51,009 nt of DNA from an uncultured Lewinella sp. (lineage in GTDB: Bacteria; Bacteroidota; Bacteroidia; Chitinophagales; Saprospiraceae). Positions within the stretch are counted from its first letter, which is position 1; every line of letters starts with the position of its first letter. The notes beneath the pieces are model-generated. The model saw only the letters and a list, made by a program, of their open reading frames with translations, did no database searches and was not told the origin of the DNA. Positions 27,305 through 36,849 of this stretch are shown in pieces. The DNA lies in the NCBI GenBank assembly GCA_913057725.1, contig CAJXOS010000032.1, positions 1-51,009 on the forward strand. Direction: 5' to 3'. The position numbers and the translations under genes are program-made.

Positions 27305-30300
27305 ATGAAAACGATACCGTTGCTACTAAGGGTAGCCCTGCCCGTGCTATTCTTAAGTGTAATCCAACTTCGTGCAGTTAAAGGGCAAGTTGTTTGTTCG
27401 GAGGACACTCCGTATTTCTATGTTGACCTAAGTACAGACGCCGACAGCGTCTATCTATCCCCTGCTATTCAGCGGGATGGCTCTTGCTGTGGATCAATGT
27501 TTCCAGACGTTTGTATTGAATTTACCGTCTTATTGGCAAGTTCTGCTGTAGGGCTAGAATTTGACATCTTCTCTGGTGCCGAACCGCCAGGAGCATTATT
27601 CTATCAAATTGATTGTGGCCAGATCGTCATGGTAGGCGAAGAAATTTGTCTCCAAGGTGGACAGGAGTATACCATTACTTTCTGCAAACCCGGAGCTAAC
27701 CAGAACGTCTATAGTATTCGCTCTATTCAGGCTCCGATTACTGTTGACACCCTTACTACTAGAATCAATTGTAGTGTGGAGTTGGGCTTAGCGGGCCCAA
27801 TCGACAGCACTATTGTCTGGCGGGATGTAAGTTCACCTGATGAGCGCTACAACGCTTATTTATCCTGTACAATGGGTTGTGACACAACGACCTTCACTCC
27901 GGACGAAAACTCACCACCACAAGTTCGTTATGAAGTATGCGGAACTTACGTACCAGAGAACTGCGACATCCTACCAGTTACGGTTTGTGATACTGTGGTG
28001 GTAAATGTCTTACCAGAAGTGCAGGCAGGGCTCTCGTCCACGCCAATTGTCTTTTGTGAGGACAATATTCAATCTGTAACTACTACTATCAATCTACCAA
28101 TAGAAGATATCACTTTTGAGTGGTATGATGATGCAGCCTTCCAATCTGGCGGTCCACCTATAGCAACTAGTAGTTCTTTCATACCTCCAGCGGCTAACAC
28201 CTATTGGTTGATTGCTACAGACACCACTTTTGGGGGTTGTAATATGGACACCGCCAATGTGGAGGTGATCTTCCAACCCTTACCAGAGTTTAGTTTCCCC
28301 AATGCGTCAACCATCTGCGAGGGTGCATCAGAGAGTATACTTCTTCCCGATCAGTACACCTACCAATGGAGTCCTGACGAAAACATCACGCAAACACCGG
28401 GAACTAATTTATTTACTTTGTCCCCCGGTAACTCTACCAGCTATACGCTAGTCGCCACGGACGAATTTGGATGCAGCGCCAGCAACACCTTGACGATCGA
28501 AGTAATTCCGGAGTTTAATGTAAACCTAACCACTTCAGAAGTAACGTTCTGTGCGGATAACATACTCCCAATTCAAGCACAGCTCAGCGGCCCAGGAGGG
28601 GATATTTCCCTGGAATGGTACGATACGGCTACTGGGGCGCTAGTAGGTACTGGCCCCAGTCTTTTACCACCAAGTAGTGGCATTTACCAAATCATTGCCA
28701 CTAACAATGATCTAAGCGCTTGTAATGTTGACGTAGCAGAAGTTACCGTCAACATTCAACAGCTACCTGTATTCGAGGTACCCGATGACTTTATCTTGTG
28801 CTTTGGTGAAACCGCCGAAATTGAACTAACCGATGGCTTCCAGTACAACTGGACGCCTGGCAACACAGTGGATCCTATCATTGGCACTAATCGCTTTATT
28901 CTCTCACCCTCGGAAAGCACTAGCTATACAATTACAGCCATGGACAACCTCGGCTGTAGCGACAACCAAGAAGTTAATGTAGAAGTAGCCCCTGAATTTG
29001 GGGTAGCTATTAGCCCCGAACAGTACTTGTTCTGTGAGGGTAGTATTCAACCGATAGCGGCGGAGTTAATCGGTGGTGAGTCTAATGTTACATTCCGCTG
29101 GTACGAGGCCGAAACGGATGCACTGAACTTTACCGGTCAGCAATTTTTACCACCAGCAGGAGGAGAATACTACGTAGTAGCTACCAATAATGCATTGCAA
29201 GCTTGCAACCTCGACACCGCGTTTGTGAGCATACAGGTTCAGCCTGCTCCAGTATTTGATCTCCCAACTAACACTACACTTTGCAGCGGGGAAAGCACCT
29301 CTTTCACACTACCTGATGGTTACTCCTACGCTTGGTCTCCTGATAATTCTGTTAATCCGGTTTTGGGCACTAACACTTTTGAGCTGACACCAAGTAATAC
29401 TACTAACTATACCGTCACCGCTACAGATCCGTTCGGGTGTGTCTTTAGTACTACTACCGAGGTTGAAGTCATTCCTCCGTTTGGCATTGCCATTAATTCA
29501 CCTACCGTAGAATATTGCATTGACAATGTACAGCCCATCGAAGCTCAGTTGACTGGTATTGGTGGTAATATTCAGGTTCAGTGGTATTCGATTGACAATA
29601 ACACTGTTACCTTCACCGGTAACCCATTCCTCCCCCCAAGTAGTGGTTCATACCTCGCTACTGCCACCCATTTTGACCTAGCAGCCTGCAATACCGATAC
29701 GGCAATGTTAGAGGTGACCATCAATAACTTACCTGAAATAAACATTCCAGAAGTCGTGGAGAACTGTGGTGGTGAAACAAACACCATCACCCTTGAGCCA
29801 GGCGATATTTACAATTGGAGTCCCTCAGGTGGTGTGAGTCTAGTAAGCGGTACTAATGTATTTGAAGTAGATCCTTTTCAAAGTACCAACTATACGATTA
29901 TTGCCCAAAACGCAGCTGGATGCCAAAGCACGGACAACCTTCAAGTTAACGTAGGTCCAAGTTTTATGGTCGCTACTTCCGCAAACGATTTGACATTTTG
30001 CGAGAATGAGCCCGAAGCCATTATTGCTACTATTTCGGGACAAGGTGGAGATATCAACTATAGCTGGTACGATAGCCTAACGCTAGTATTGGGTGGTGCA
30101 CCATTAGCCAGCGGAAACACATTTGTGCCCCCCACTAGCAGCACTTACGCAGTTATTGTAAGCAATGAAAGCTTCGATATTTGTAATACCGATACTGCCT
30201 GGGTTTCGGTTGTGGTAGAAGCAGCACCGCAACTCGATTTGCCGGGGACATTTGAAGTATGTGAGGGCAGTCCCGCAATACTAATCTTACCTGATGAGTA

Positions 30301-31732
30301 TGAATACAATTGGGTGCCAGACATTGGTATAACCCCATTAACACAAGCCGGGCAGTTTTCTATTTTACCTAATAGTGATCTGACTTATACTGTAGTGGCT
30401 ACCAATGCCGCTGGATGTGGTACGAATGGAATGCTACCCATCGATCTTCTACCTGCGCCAATCGCGGATACAGGTATCGCGGATGAGTTAAACTGCAGCA
30501 ATAATACTGTACAACTATCGGGTAATATTATCAATAATAGTGCAATAATTGATTTTGGTTGGCAAGGTCCCGCTGGAGGGATAAGCGCCGGTGCATCGAG
30601 CCTGACACCAACTGTAGTCCTTCCTGGCTGGTATTTTCTGCAAGCCAACAATACAGAGAATGGCTGCATATCAATTGACAGTGTCCAGGTAGATAGTAAT
30701 TTCCAGCTTCCTATTGCGCAGCTTCCTGATCTCGTTGAAATTGATTGTAATGAATTGGAAGCCATTATTGACGGCACAGCGTCTTCCACAGGCACTAATT
30801 TCTCCTATTCCTGGACTAATTTGGATGAGAACCCAGTGCAGCAAGATGGCAGTAGCAATCTAACAGTAGATCAAGTTGGCTTCTATGAATTGGTGGTGAC
30901 CAATACTTCCAACGGCTGCACGGCGAGTGACATTACAGAAGTAATTGCTATTCCGCCTATTACCACACTCAATTTTGATGCTAATCAGATTTGCTTTGGA
31001 ACAAATAATGGGGTCATTGACGTCGGGGTAGTAGAAGGTGGTACACCACCCTATTTATACAGCTTAAACGGCAGCCCATTCTTCAACATCACAAGTTTTG
31101 GAGATCTCGAGGCCGGTATTTACAGCCTGGGGGTACAAGACGCTAATGGTTGCCAGATTTGGGAGAATGTGGAAATTGAAACCTACGAACGTATTGAGCT
31201 AGACCTAGGTCCATCAGTACAGATAGCAAGCGGAGACATCTATGAACTCAGTTTCTCAACTAACCTAGAGCCATTTCTGATCGACTCCTTATTGTGGTCT
31301 CCGCCCCCCTATCTCAGTTGTACAAGCTGTCCGAATCCGGTTGCTAGCCCAATCCTCAGCACTACCTTTAGCCTCACGTTGACTGATGTTTTTGGCTGTC
31401 AGGCCAGTGATAGTATTCGGGTACGTCTCATTGAGGAAGAAATTGTCTACATCCCAAATGCGTTCTCGCCCAATGGTGATGATAACAATGATCGCTTCTT
31501 GATCTATACGCGACCTGGGATTGGGCAAATCGAATTCTTGAGAATCTTCGATCGTTGGGGCAACATGGTTTTCGAAGCTTATGATTTTCCACCTAACGAA
31601 CCTCTATTTGGCTGGGATGGGATTTTCCAGGGAGAAACAATGAATCCTGCGGTCTTTGTTTATCACACCAAAATTAATCTAATAAACGGCACTAGTGTGA
31701 CAAAAAAGGGAGATGTGACCCTTGTTCGATAA
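27305..31732 (+). CDS. Very large secreted Ig-like repeat protein with T9SS type B (CHU_C) tail
   Basis: The 1475-residue product has a signal peptide (about 1-28). A unique N-terminal domain (about 30-240) is Cys-rich. Five repeats follow with a strikingly even period of about 161 residues, beginning near residues 249, 414, 575, 736 and 897 with 'FC.DN..PI.A.L' and including 'LPPSSG.Y...ATN', 'ACNxDTA', 'P.....CxGE' and 'Y.WSPD....P..GTN.F.L'. Further Ig/SprB-like segments follow to about 1380 ('EGGTPPYLYSLNGSPF'). The end (about 1388-1475) is the type B sorting domain ('VYIPNAFSPNGDDNND', 'IFDRWGNMVFE', 'FGWDGIFQG'). An adhesin or gliding-surface role is inferred. Confidence 0.93.
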   Translation: MKTIPLLLRVALPVLFLSVIQLRAVKGQVVCSEDTPYFYVDLSTDADSVYLSPAIQRDGSCCGSMFPDVCIEFTVLLASSAVGLEFDIFSGAEPPGALFYQIDCGQIVMVGEEICLQGGQEYTITFCKPGANQNVYSIRSIQAPITVDTLTTRINCSVELGLAGPIDSTIVWRDVSSPDERYNAYLSCTMGCDTTTFTPDENSPPQVRYEVCGTYVPENCDILPVTVCDTVVVNVLPEVQAGLSSTPIVFCEDNIQSVTTTINLPIEDITFEWYDDAAFQSGGPPIATSSSFIPPAANTYWLIATDTTFGGCNMDTANVEVIFQPLPEFSFPNASTICEGASESILLPDQYTYQWSPDENITQTPGTNLFTLSPGNSTSYTLVATDEFGCSASNTLTIEVIPEFNVNLTTSEVTFCADNILPIQAQLSGPGGDISLEWYDTATGALVGTGPSLLPPSSGIYQIIATNNDLSACNVDVAEVTVNIQQLPVFEVPDDFILCFGETAEIELTDGFQYNWTPGNTVDPIIGTNRFILSPSESTSYTITAMDNLGCSDNQEVNVEVAPEFGVAISPEQYLFCEGSIQPIAAELIGGESNVTFRWYEAETDALNFTGQQFLPPAGGEYYVVATNNALQACNLDTAFVSIQVQPAPVFDLPTNTTLCSGESTSFTLPDGYSYAWSPDNSVNPVLGTNTFELTPSNTTNYTVTATDPFGCVFSTTTEVEVIPPFGIAINSPTVEYCIDNVQPIEAQLTGIGGNIQVQWYSIDNNTVTFTGNPFLPPSSGSYLATATHFDLAACNTDTAMLEVTINNLPEINIPEVVENCGGETNTITLEPGDIYNWSPSGGVSLVSGTNVFEVDPFQSTNYTIIAQNAAGCQSTDNLQVNVGPSFMVATSANDLTFCENEPEAIIATISGQGGDINYSWYDSLTLVLGGAPLASGNTFVPPTSSTYAVIVSNESFDICNTDTAWVSVVVEAAPQLDLPGTFEVCEGSPAILILPDEYEYNWVPDIGITPLTQAGQFSILPNSDLTYTVVATNAAGCGTNGMLPIDLLPAPIADTGIADELNCSNNTVQLSGNIINNSAIIDFGWQGPAGGISAGASSLTPTVVLPGWYFLQANNTENGCISIDSVQVDSNFQLPIAQLPDLVEIDCNELEAIIDGTASSTGTNFSYSWTNLDENPVQQDGSSNLTVDQVGFYELVVTNTSNGCTASDITEVIAIPPITTLNFDANQICFGTNNGVIDVGVVEGGTPPYLYSLNGSPFFNITSFGDLEAGIYSLGVQDANGCQIWENVEIETYERIELDLGPSVQIASGDIYELSFSTNLEPFLIDSLLWSPPPYLSCTSCPNPVASPILSTTFSLTLTDVFGCQASDSIRVRLIEEEIVYIPNAFSPNGDDNNDRFLIYTRPGIGQIEFLRIFDRWGNMVFEAYDFPPNEPLFGWDGIFQGETMNPAVFVYHTKINLINGTSVTKKGDVTLVR

Positions 31733-31756
31733 GGTTATTGTGAAAAATTACTTGGA

Positions 31757-31791
31757 GGGAGTTACTACGCAGTAACTCCCTATTCCTTTTT
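31757..31791 (+). terminator. Rho-independent terminator between convergent genes
   Basis: GGGAGTTACT (31757-31766) and AGTAACTCCC (31771-31780) form a perfect 10-bp stem with a 4-nt loop, followed by TATTCCTTTTT. The convergent gene ends at 31790. Confidence 0.88.
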
Positions 31792-32581
31792 AGTCGTAGA
31801 GGGTAGAAAACCAAATGGTGACGGTCTGCTCCGGCCAGTTGACCATTACCGGAAGATCGGTTGGTGTGATGCCGATTGGAATAATCCCGCGTTGCTGTAC
31901 GCCGCGGAAAAATCGTAATTCCATATCCCAAGGGTATCCGCCCATGTGGTAGCTGATGTACTGCTCCGTTTGTTCCTGAATGCGTTCCCAGGAGAACCAA
32001 TTATCAGCATCAAATTCATAAAACCAGAGCGCTAAAGCGTAGGCAGGAGCGGGAGTTGTGTTGTGATAGGTATCAATGTATGCACCTTCAATTTCACTCA
32101 ACATTTTCTGGCAATCCGCATCAGACACCTCGCGTTCATTGCACAAGTCCGTAATGCGATCACAGACGTACGTACGAAACATCGTCTGGTCATTCACCAA
32201 TTCGTTGAACTGCTGCTGATCCTCGATCGTAAAGCGAAAAAACTCCAGCGGCCAGTTCTCCCGGTAGATCACACTGTTGTCGTACATGGATTGCTGGAAG
32301 GCCTCAGCTGCATTAGTACCAAAACTATAAACCAAGTCTTGAATGGTACCGGGGCCAACACCATGAATATCGTCTAGTTGAGAAAATTCTGTAAACCGGC
32401 GCCGCGGCAACTGGCTCTTTGTACGCAGGATCTTCGCCGCCAACGAACGCCCCATTACGCGCCCAGGGCCATCGGAAGGATCATCTTTGATATTACCATT
32501 AACAATATCTTCTACAGAACGAGCGGAATTAAAGAAGGCCAAAATTCGATTGGCGACCCAAGTCGGGACAGTGTTGGACAT
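31790..32581 (-). CDS. Helix-hairpin-helix domain protein of unknown function
   Basis: The 263-residue product has no signal peptide. Its N-terminal 90 residues resemble an HHH helical domain: 'VANRILAFFNSARSVEDIV', 'LAAKILRTKSQLPRRRFTEFSQLDDI' and the hairpin 'HGVGPGTIQDLVYSFG'. The C-terminal part (about 100-263) has no family I recognise and is rich in aromatic residues ('YALALWFYEFDADNWFSW'). HHH modules often bind DNA non-specifically, but in this class they may only be protein-protein modules. It is divergent from the cold-shock gene. Confidence 0.75.
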   Translation of the reverse strand: MSNTVPTWVANRILAFFNSARSVEDIVNGNIKDDPSDGPGRVMGRSLAAKILRTKSQLPRRRFTEFSQLDDIHGVGPGTIQDLVYSFGTNAAEAFQQSMYDNSVIYRENWPLEFFRFTIEDQQQFNELVNDQTMFRTYVCDRITDLCNEREVSDADCQKMLSEIEGAYIDTYHNTTPAPAYALALWFYEFDADNWFSWERIQEQTEQYISYHMGGYPWDMELRFFRGVQQRGIIPIGITPTDLPVMVNWPEQTVTIWFSTLYD

Positions 32582-32775
32582 AATATTGTTTTAGGAACCT
32601 AGCTATGGGCATAGGTTTTCGTTGGTTATTAAGGATACGCAGAGCTAAAATAATGAGGTTTTTGAGAATCAAAATAACCCAAACATTAAGCTTAAGTTAA
32701 GTTCATTTACCCTTTTTCTTAGTATAAACTATTAATTATCAGCCTATAAATGCTGATTAACTCATTTATCTGAAT

Positions 32776-32783
32776 TAGCTTTG
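32776..32783 (+). promoter_or_regulatory. Putative -7 element TAGCTTTG for the cold-shock gene
   Basis: An exact TAnnTTTG match 25 nt before the ATG at 32809. The 227-bp divergent gap (32582-32808) is otherwise AT-rich with no gene seen. Confidence 0.45.
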
Positions 32784-32808
32784 TGCTATTATTTAAGTAA
32801 TTAATAAA

Positions 32809-33003
32809 ATGAATACAGGAACAGTTAAATTTTTTAATGAGTCCAAGGGATTTGGATTCATTACTCCTGAAGATGGTGGTAAAGACATTTTCGTTCACAT
32901 TAGTGGCACCGAAGATGACATTCGCGAAGGCGACACCGTAACCTACGAAGTAGAAGAAGGTCGTAAAGGCCTTAATGCCGTAAATGTAAAAATAGCTGAA
33001 TAA
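32809..33003 (+). CDS. Cold-shock-domain protein (CspA family)
   Basis: The 64-residue product is a single cold-shock domain with both RNP motifs: 'KGFGFITPE' (RNP1) and 'DIFVHIS' (RNP2). It binds single-stranded RNA or DNA and acts as an RNA chaperone. It is slightly shorter than CspA of E. coli but complete. It is monocistronic with its own promoter and terminator. Confidence 0.97.
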   Translation: MNTGTVKFFNESKGFGFITPEDGGKDIFVHISGTEDDIREGDTVTYEVEEGRKGLNAVNVKIAE

Positions 33004-33023
33004 GCTACAAGAACATAGGTGAG

Positions 33024-33068
33024 AGAAGGCCCATGCTGTTAGTTCAGTATGGGCTCTTCTTGTCTTAT
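33024..33068 (+). terminator. Terminator after the cold-shock gene
   Basis: Left arm 33024-33038 and right arm 33045-33060 pair over 15 bp with one bulged base and one wobble (core GCCCATGCTG/CAGTATGGGC), then TCTTCTTGTCTT. It sits between convergent genes. Confidence 0.8.
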
Positions 33069-33079
33069 CCGGTACGTGA

Positions 33080-34495
33080 TTAGAATTGGAAATAGATAAA
33101 TTGCTCTCCCGTGCCTTGCGCTATAGCAATCAGCACAATCATGGCCGCCCAGCCTAAACCCAGCGCCCAGGCTGGTGTATTCTGGGCAACAGCATGTACG
33201 GAAGTGTTCCGCATTCGCCAATGCACGACTAGTAAGCCGACGGTAATCAAAGCAACAACGATGATGGCCAACTCTTGCAACAACACCGCACCGCTCCAAT
33301 CCAGTAAGAACATAGCTCCTAGCATTTGCCAGGCTTTTCCAAAAGTCGGTGCCCGGAAGAACACCCAGGTGATTAGCACGAGGAAGTAAGTTCCTATCGC
33401 CGCCAGTCGCATTTTTGCGGGCGTCCAATTGATACTTAAGCGTTCTCGCAAATAGCGCTCTCCCCCTAGATAGAGTCCGTGCAGGAAGCCCCAGAACACA
33501 AAGGTCCAGGCCGCACCGTGCCACAAGCCTCCAAGTAACATCGTAATCATAAGGTTGATGTACGTGCGAACAGCACCATTACGGTTGCCTCCTAGTGGGA
33601 TGTAGAGATAATCCCGCAACCAAGTGGATAAAGTAATGTGCCAGCGCCGCCAGAAATCTGAGAAACCAATAGCTGCGTAGGGGTATCTAAAGTTGTCCGG
33701 TAAAATAATGCCCAGCATTAAAGCTACTCCAATTGCACAAGTAGAATAACCCGCAAAATCGAAGAAGATCTGACCGGAGAAGGCCAAGGTGCCCGTCCAG
33801 GAGTCTATCGGATGCACCATGCCTCCAGCTCCGAATACAGCATCGGAAACGTCAGCTAAGAAAACATCGGCCAGTACCACCTTCTGAAACATACCCAGCG
33901 TCAGCAGAAAACTCCCCCAGTAGAACTGATCCCAGGTCACTCTCTTGGGTTCGTAGAATTGAGGTATCAACGTATTGGCGCGTACAATTGGCCCCGCCAC
34001 CAACTGGGGAAAGAACGTTACATACAAGGCAAAGTCAAGCATGCTCCGGGCGGGCTCCGTACGCCGGTAATACATGTCTATCGAATAGGACATTGTTTGG
34101 AAAGTGTAGAAGGATATACCCATTGGTAGAATAATATCCGGAGCAGCTACCTGCCAATCTAAACCCAGCATACTAGTAAACCCAAGGAAGTTGTCCAGCA
34201 AAAAACCACCATACTTGAAGAAGGCCAAAAAGCCAAGGTTGACGACCAAACTGATCATCAGTATGCTCTTGCGCCCCTTTTCGGTATCGCTCTTGTATAA
34301 TCGATTTCCTACCCACCAATCGACGGCAGTAGAAATCCAAAGGAGAATAACCAAAGGCGGATTCCAGGCCGCGTAGAAGAGATAGCTGGCCAGCAGGAGC
34401 ATGATTTTCTTTTGCTTCCACCGCAGAATGGGGAGGTAGTATAAAAGTAGGACAACCGCCAGGAAGACGATAAAGGTAAGTGAATTAAAAAGCAT
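33080..34495 (-). CDS. MBOAT family O-acyltransferase (AlgI/DltB-like)
   Basis: The 471-residue polytopic membrane protein has the family landmarks: the N-terminal 'FNSLTFIVFLAVVLLLYY', 'GISFYTFQTMSYSID', 'FFPQLVAGPIVR', 'GFSDFWRRWHITLSTWLRDYLY' and the catalytic His in 'LWHGAAWTFVFWGFLHG' (near residue 325). Members transfer acyl groups across the membrane to extracytoplasmic polysaccharides such as alginate. The gene follows an SGNH-like gene by 26 bp, so the two form an operon, as in other polysaccharide O-acetylation pairs. The polymer acylated here is unknown; no alginate genes are nearby. Confidence 0.95.
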   Translation of the reverse strand: MLFNSLTFIVFLAVVLLLYYLPILRWKQKKIMLLLASYLFYAAWNPPLVILLWISTAVDWWVGNRLYKSDTEKGRKSILMISLVVNLGFLAFFKYGGFLLDNFLGFTSMLGLDWQVAAPDIILPMGISFYTFQTMSYSIDMYYRRTEPARSMLDFALYVTFFPQLVAGPIVRANTLIPQFYEPKRVTWDQFYWGSFLLTLGMFQKVVLADVFLADVSDAVFGAGGMVHPIDSWTGTLAFSGQIFFDFAGYSTCAIGVALMLGIILPDNFRYPYAAIGFSDFWRRWHITLSTWLRDYLYIPLGGNRNGAVRTYINLMITMLLGGLWHGAAWTFVFWGFLHGLYLGGERYLRERLSINWTPAKMRLAAIGTYFLVLITWVFFRAPTFGKAWQMLGAMFLLDWSGAVLLQELAIIVVALITVGLLVVHWRMRNTSVHAVAQNTPAWALGLGWAAMIVLIAIAQGTGEQFIYFQF

Positions 34496-34521
34496 GAGAA
34501 GGTGGGTTTACGGGTGTTGGG

Positions 34522-35574
34522 TTAACGAGGAAATTGGCGAAGATGGCCATCGGCAATGAGTTGCTGAACCATGTCTCGGGTGTAGACAATAGCATCATCC
34601 GCAGCCATGTGCGACCAATCTGGCAGTTGGTGTTTTTGCATAAAAGGATAATCCTCGAAGTGATAGGTAGGTGCATCAATAGCCGCCACCAAACGATCCC
34701 AAACCTTCTCCCGGGGCAGCATGCGCTGCGATGGGCCATTCCATTCCGGCTCTGCCTTATGGCGAATCACGATAATCTTCCCGCCTCTTTCCTGAAATCG
34801 TTCAATCAAAACTTGATAGTACTGGATCACACCAGGTATGATCTCAGCCACCGCTTCGTGCTCGGGCAGAAACGGCAAGAAACTCCCCCAGGCTTTATGA
34901 ACCTGTCCGGCAAAAGAAGTATCCGTCTTCATACTCGGGTACATCATCACATTCCGGTACTCATCGGTATGCCCAAATTTGGGTAGTACAAAGTCATTTG
35001 GAATCCGGCGCTTTAATGGAATTGTCTTCAGGAGTGACTTGAGATCAAGATCATTAGCAAAATCCAACTCAGTGGCAGTCAGCATTACCAGCCTGCGCTG
35101 GAGTGGCTTAGAGAGTTGATGCCCTGCCCATTGTGCATAGGTCTCCTTTTGGTAGTGTTCGATCCACTGGTAAGCGGGTTGCCAGAAGGGGTCATCTGCC
35201 GTTGTAAAGGAAAGCAATGGAGTGATTCCCATGACGAGGGTCCCGGCAAAATCGGTATTATCCACCAAGTCCTTGAGGAATGGTCCTGCAGGTTTTCCAT
35301 CGGTAGAAAGGTTGATCGGCCGGTGGCCTTGCTCTTCCAACCAGATATTGGTATTGAAGTTGAAAGCGGTGCGCGAGGATCCAATGATGACTACATCATC
35401 TTCGGTTGCCGTTTCCACTAAACGGCGATGCTCCGCCCATAGATAACGGTCGTCATCCAGGTGGGCGTTGTAGCGGTCGGTTTGGGTTCGCCAGTACATT
35501 TCCCATGCAGCAAGGCACAAGAATGATCCTATAATCGCCCATAAAAAGGCGTGTTTTAGGTGTTTAGGTTTCAT
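34522..35574 (-). CDS. Membrane-anchored SGNH-hydrolase-like partner of the MBOAT acyltransferase
   Basis: The 350-residue product has an N-terminal membrane anchor (about 9-26). A block-I-like 'VVIIGSSRTAF' at 62-71 has the usual nucleophile serine position, and a late 'DWSHMAADDA' resembles the Asp-x-x-His block V. This layout is that of DltD/AlgX/AlgJ-like proteins that work with MBOAT acyltransferases. It is the first gene of the operon with the gene at 33080. Its role is probably acetyl transfer to or trimming of an exported polysaccharide, inferred from context. Confidence 0.75.
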   Translation of the reverse strand: MKPKHLKHAFLWAIIGSFLCLAAWEMYWRTQTDRYNAHLDDDRYLWAEHRRLVETATEDDVVIIGSSRTAFNFNTNIWLEEQGHRPINLSTDGKPAGPFLKDLVDNTDFAGTLVMGITPLLSFTTADDPFWQPAYQWIEHYQKETYAQWAGHQLSKPLQRRLVMLTATELDFANDLDLKSLLKTIPLKRRIPNDFVLPKFGHTDEYRNVMMYPSMKTDTSFAGQVHKAWGSFLPFLPEHEAVAEIIPGVIQYYQVLIERFQERGGKIIVIRHKAEPEWNGPSQRMLPREKVWDRLVAAIDAPTYHFEDYPFMQKHQLPDWSHMAADDAIVYTRDMVQQLIADGHLRQFPR

Positions 35575-35812
35575 TTTACGGGATGGTGTTTACTACCGTA
35601 AAGTACAGAAAAAAGCACAAGTAGCACTTGGACTCCCTCGTCAAAAACTAGCACTACCCCTTCAGGAATAATCCTCAAAATGGGCCAAAACCACTTATCC
35701 CGCCAAAACTGCACACTACCCGCTGGGGGTGTTGTATCGCCCTGACCTCCCTAGAAACAGGCCTTTTCCCGGGCAATTTGCAATCGATTCATTCATCAAT
35801 TGCAACAATATC

Positions 35813-36784
35813 ATGCACGCACATCCTAACCCCGATTTTCACAAGCAGCTCAACCCTGCTCAATTCAAGCCATTGTTTCAGACCAATGCATTGCGCCATG
35901 CCATGGCCATCGTATTCGACTGGACCGTAATTGCCCTAACGATCTACGCCAGTATCAACTGGTTGCCGATGATCTTTTATCCAATAGCTGTCATCATTAT
36001 TGGTGCCCGCATGCACGCACTGGCCATCCTAATGCATGATGCTACTCATTTTCGTTTCCTCAAAAACCGCAAATGGAATGACGGATTGACCAACTGGATC
36101 ACCATGTATCCATTGTTCACCTCCATTGAAACCTACCGCCAGAATCACTTGCGCCACCACCAGCACCTCAACACCGAGGACGACCCCGATTGGGTAGCCA
36201 AGCTAGGCAAGCGCGCCTTTACCTTTCCGAAGACTAAGCGTGAATTCATGCTGACGCTAGGTTCTTACTTGATCCTGTACAAAGGTGTAAGTGATGCCGT
36301 ATGGTTCCTGCAGCGGTTCCAGGCCCCAGCAGCCAAACAAGCACAGCAAGGTGAGCAGCGCCTGCCTCGCATCTTGTTCTACGTCATACTCTTTACTGTA
36401 TTGACCATTAGCAGTAGTTGGTTGTATTACCTGCTATTCTGGGTGGTGCCATACCTCTCTAGCTTCTTCATGTTTCAGTATATCCGCAGCGTTGCGGAGC
36501 ACTACGGAGAGCTAGAATACGACGACGCTTTGAGTTCTACCCGGACTACCCTGCCCACTTTGGTGGAGCGTTTTTTCCTGGCTCCGCATCAGGTAGGGTA
36601 TCACCTAGAGCACCATTTATATCCAGGTGTGCCATTCTATCACCTACCTAAACTACACGAGGTACTGATGGAGCTCCCCGACTTCCGCCAGCAGGCACAT
36701 ATCACCCACGGTTACCTTTCAGGCCTACTCAATGAACTAGGCGCGTTTGAAAAAGCCAACAAAAAGGAAGCAGTAAGCGCATAG
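35813..36784 (+). CDS. Membrane fatty acid desaturase
   Basis: The start at the ATG at 35813 is preferred; an in-frame GTG at 35729 would add 28 residues unlike the family. The 323-residue product has the three histidine boxes of the di-iron desaturase superfamily: 'HDATH' (75-79), 'HLRHH' (112-116) and 'YHLEHHLYP' near residue 265. Hydrophobic segments lie at about 31-68 and 195-230. It would introduce a double bond into an acyl chain, or hydroxylate a lipid or carotenoid, at the inner membrane with an electron donor. The substrate is not decidable from sequence. It is monocistronic; the gap 35575-35812 shows nothing else. Confidence 0.93.
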   Translation: MHAHPNPDFHKQLNPAQFKPLFQTNALRHAMAIVFDWTVIALTIYASINWLPMIFYPIAVIIIGARMHALAILMHDATHFRFLKNRKWNDGLTNWITMYPLFTSIETYRQNHLRHHQHLNTEDDPDWVAKLGKRAFTFPKTKREFMLTLGSYLILYKGVSDAVWFLQRFQAPAAKQAQQGEQRLPRILFYVILFTVLTISSSWLYYLLFWVVPYLSSFFMFQYIRSVAEHYGELEYDDALSSTRTTLPTLVERFFLAPHQVGYHLEHHLYPGVPFYHLPKLHEVLMELPDFRQQAHITHGYLSGLLNELGAFEKANKKEAVSA

Positions 36785-36849
36785 CCCTAAGAAACACCAA
36801 AACACTCATCCCTGTAGCTGTACAACAGCTCCTAACAAAACCTATTAAC

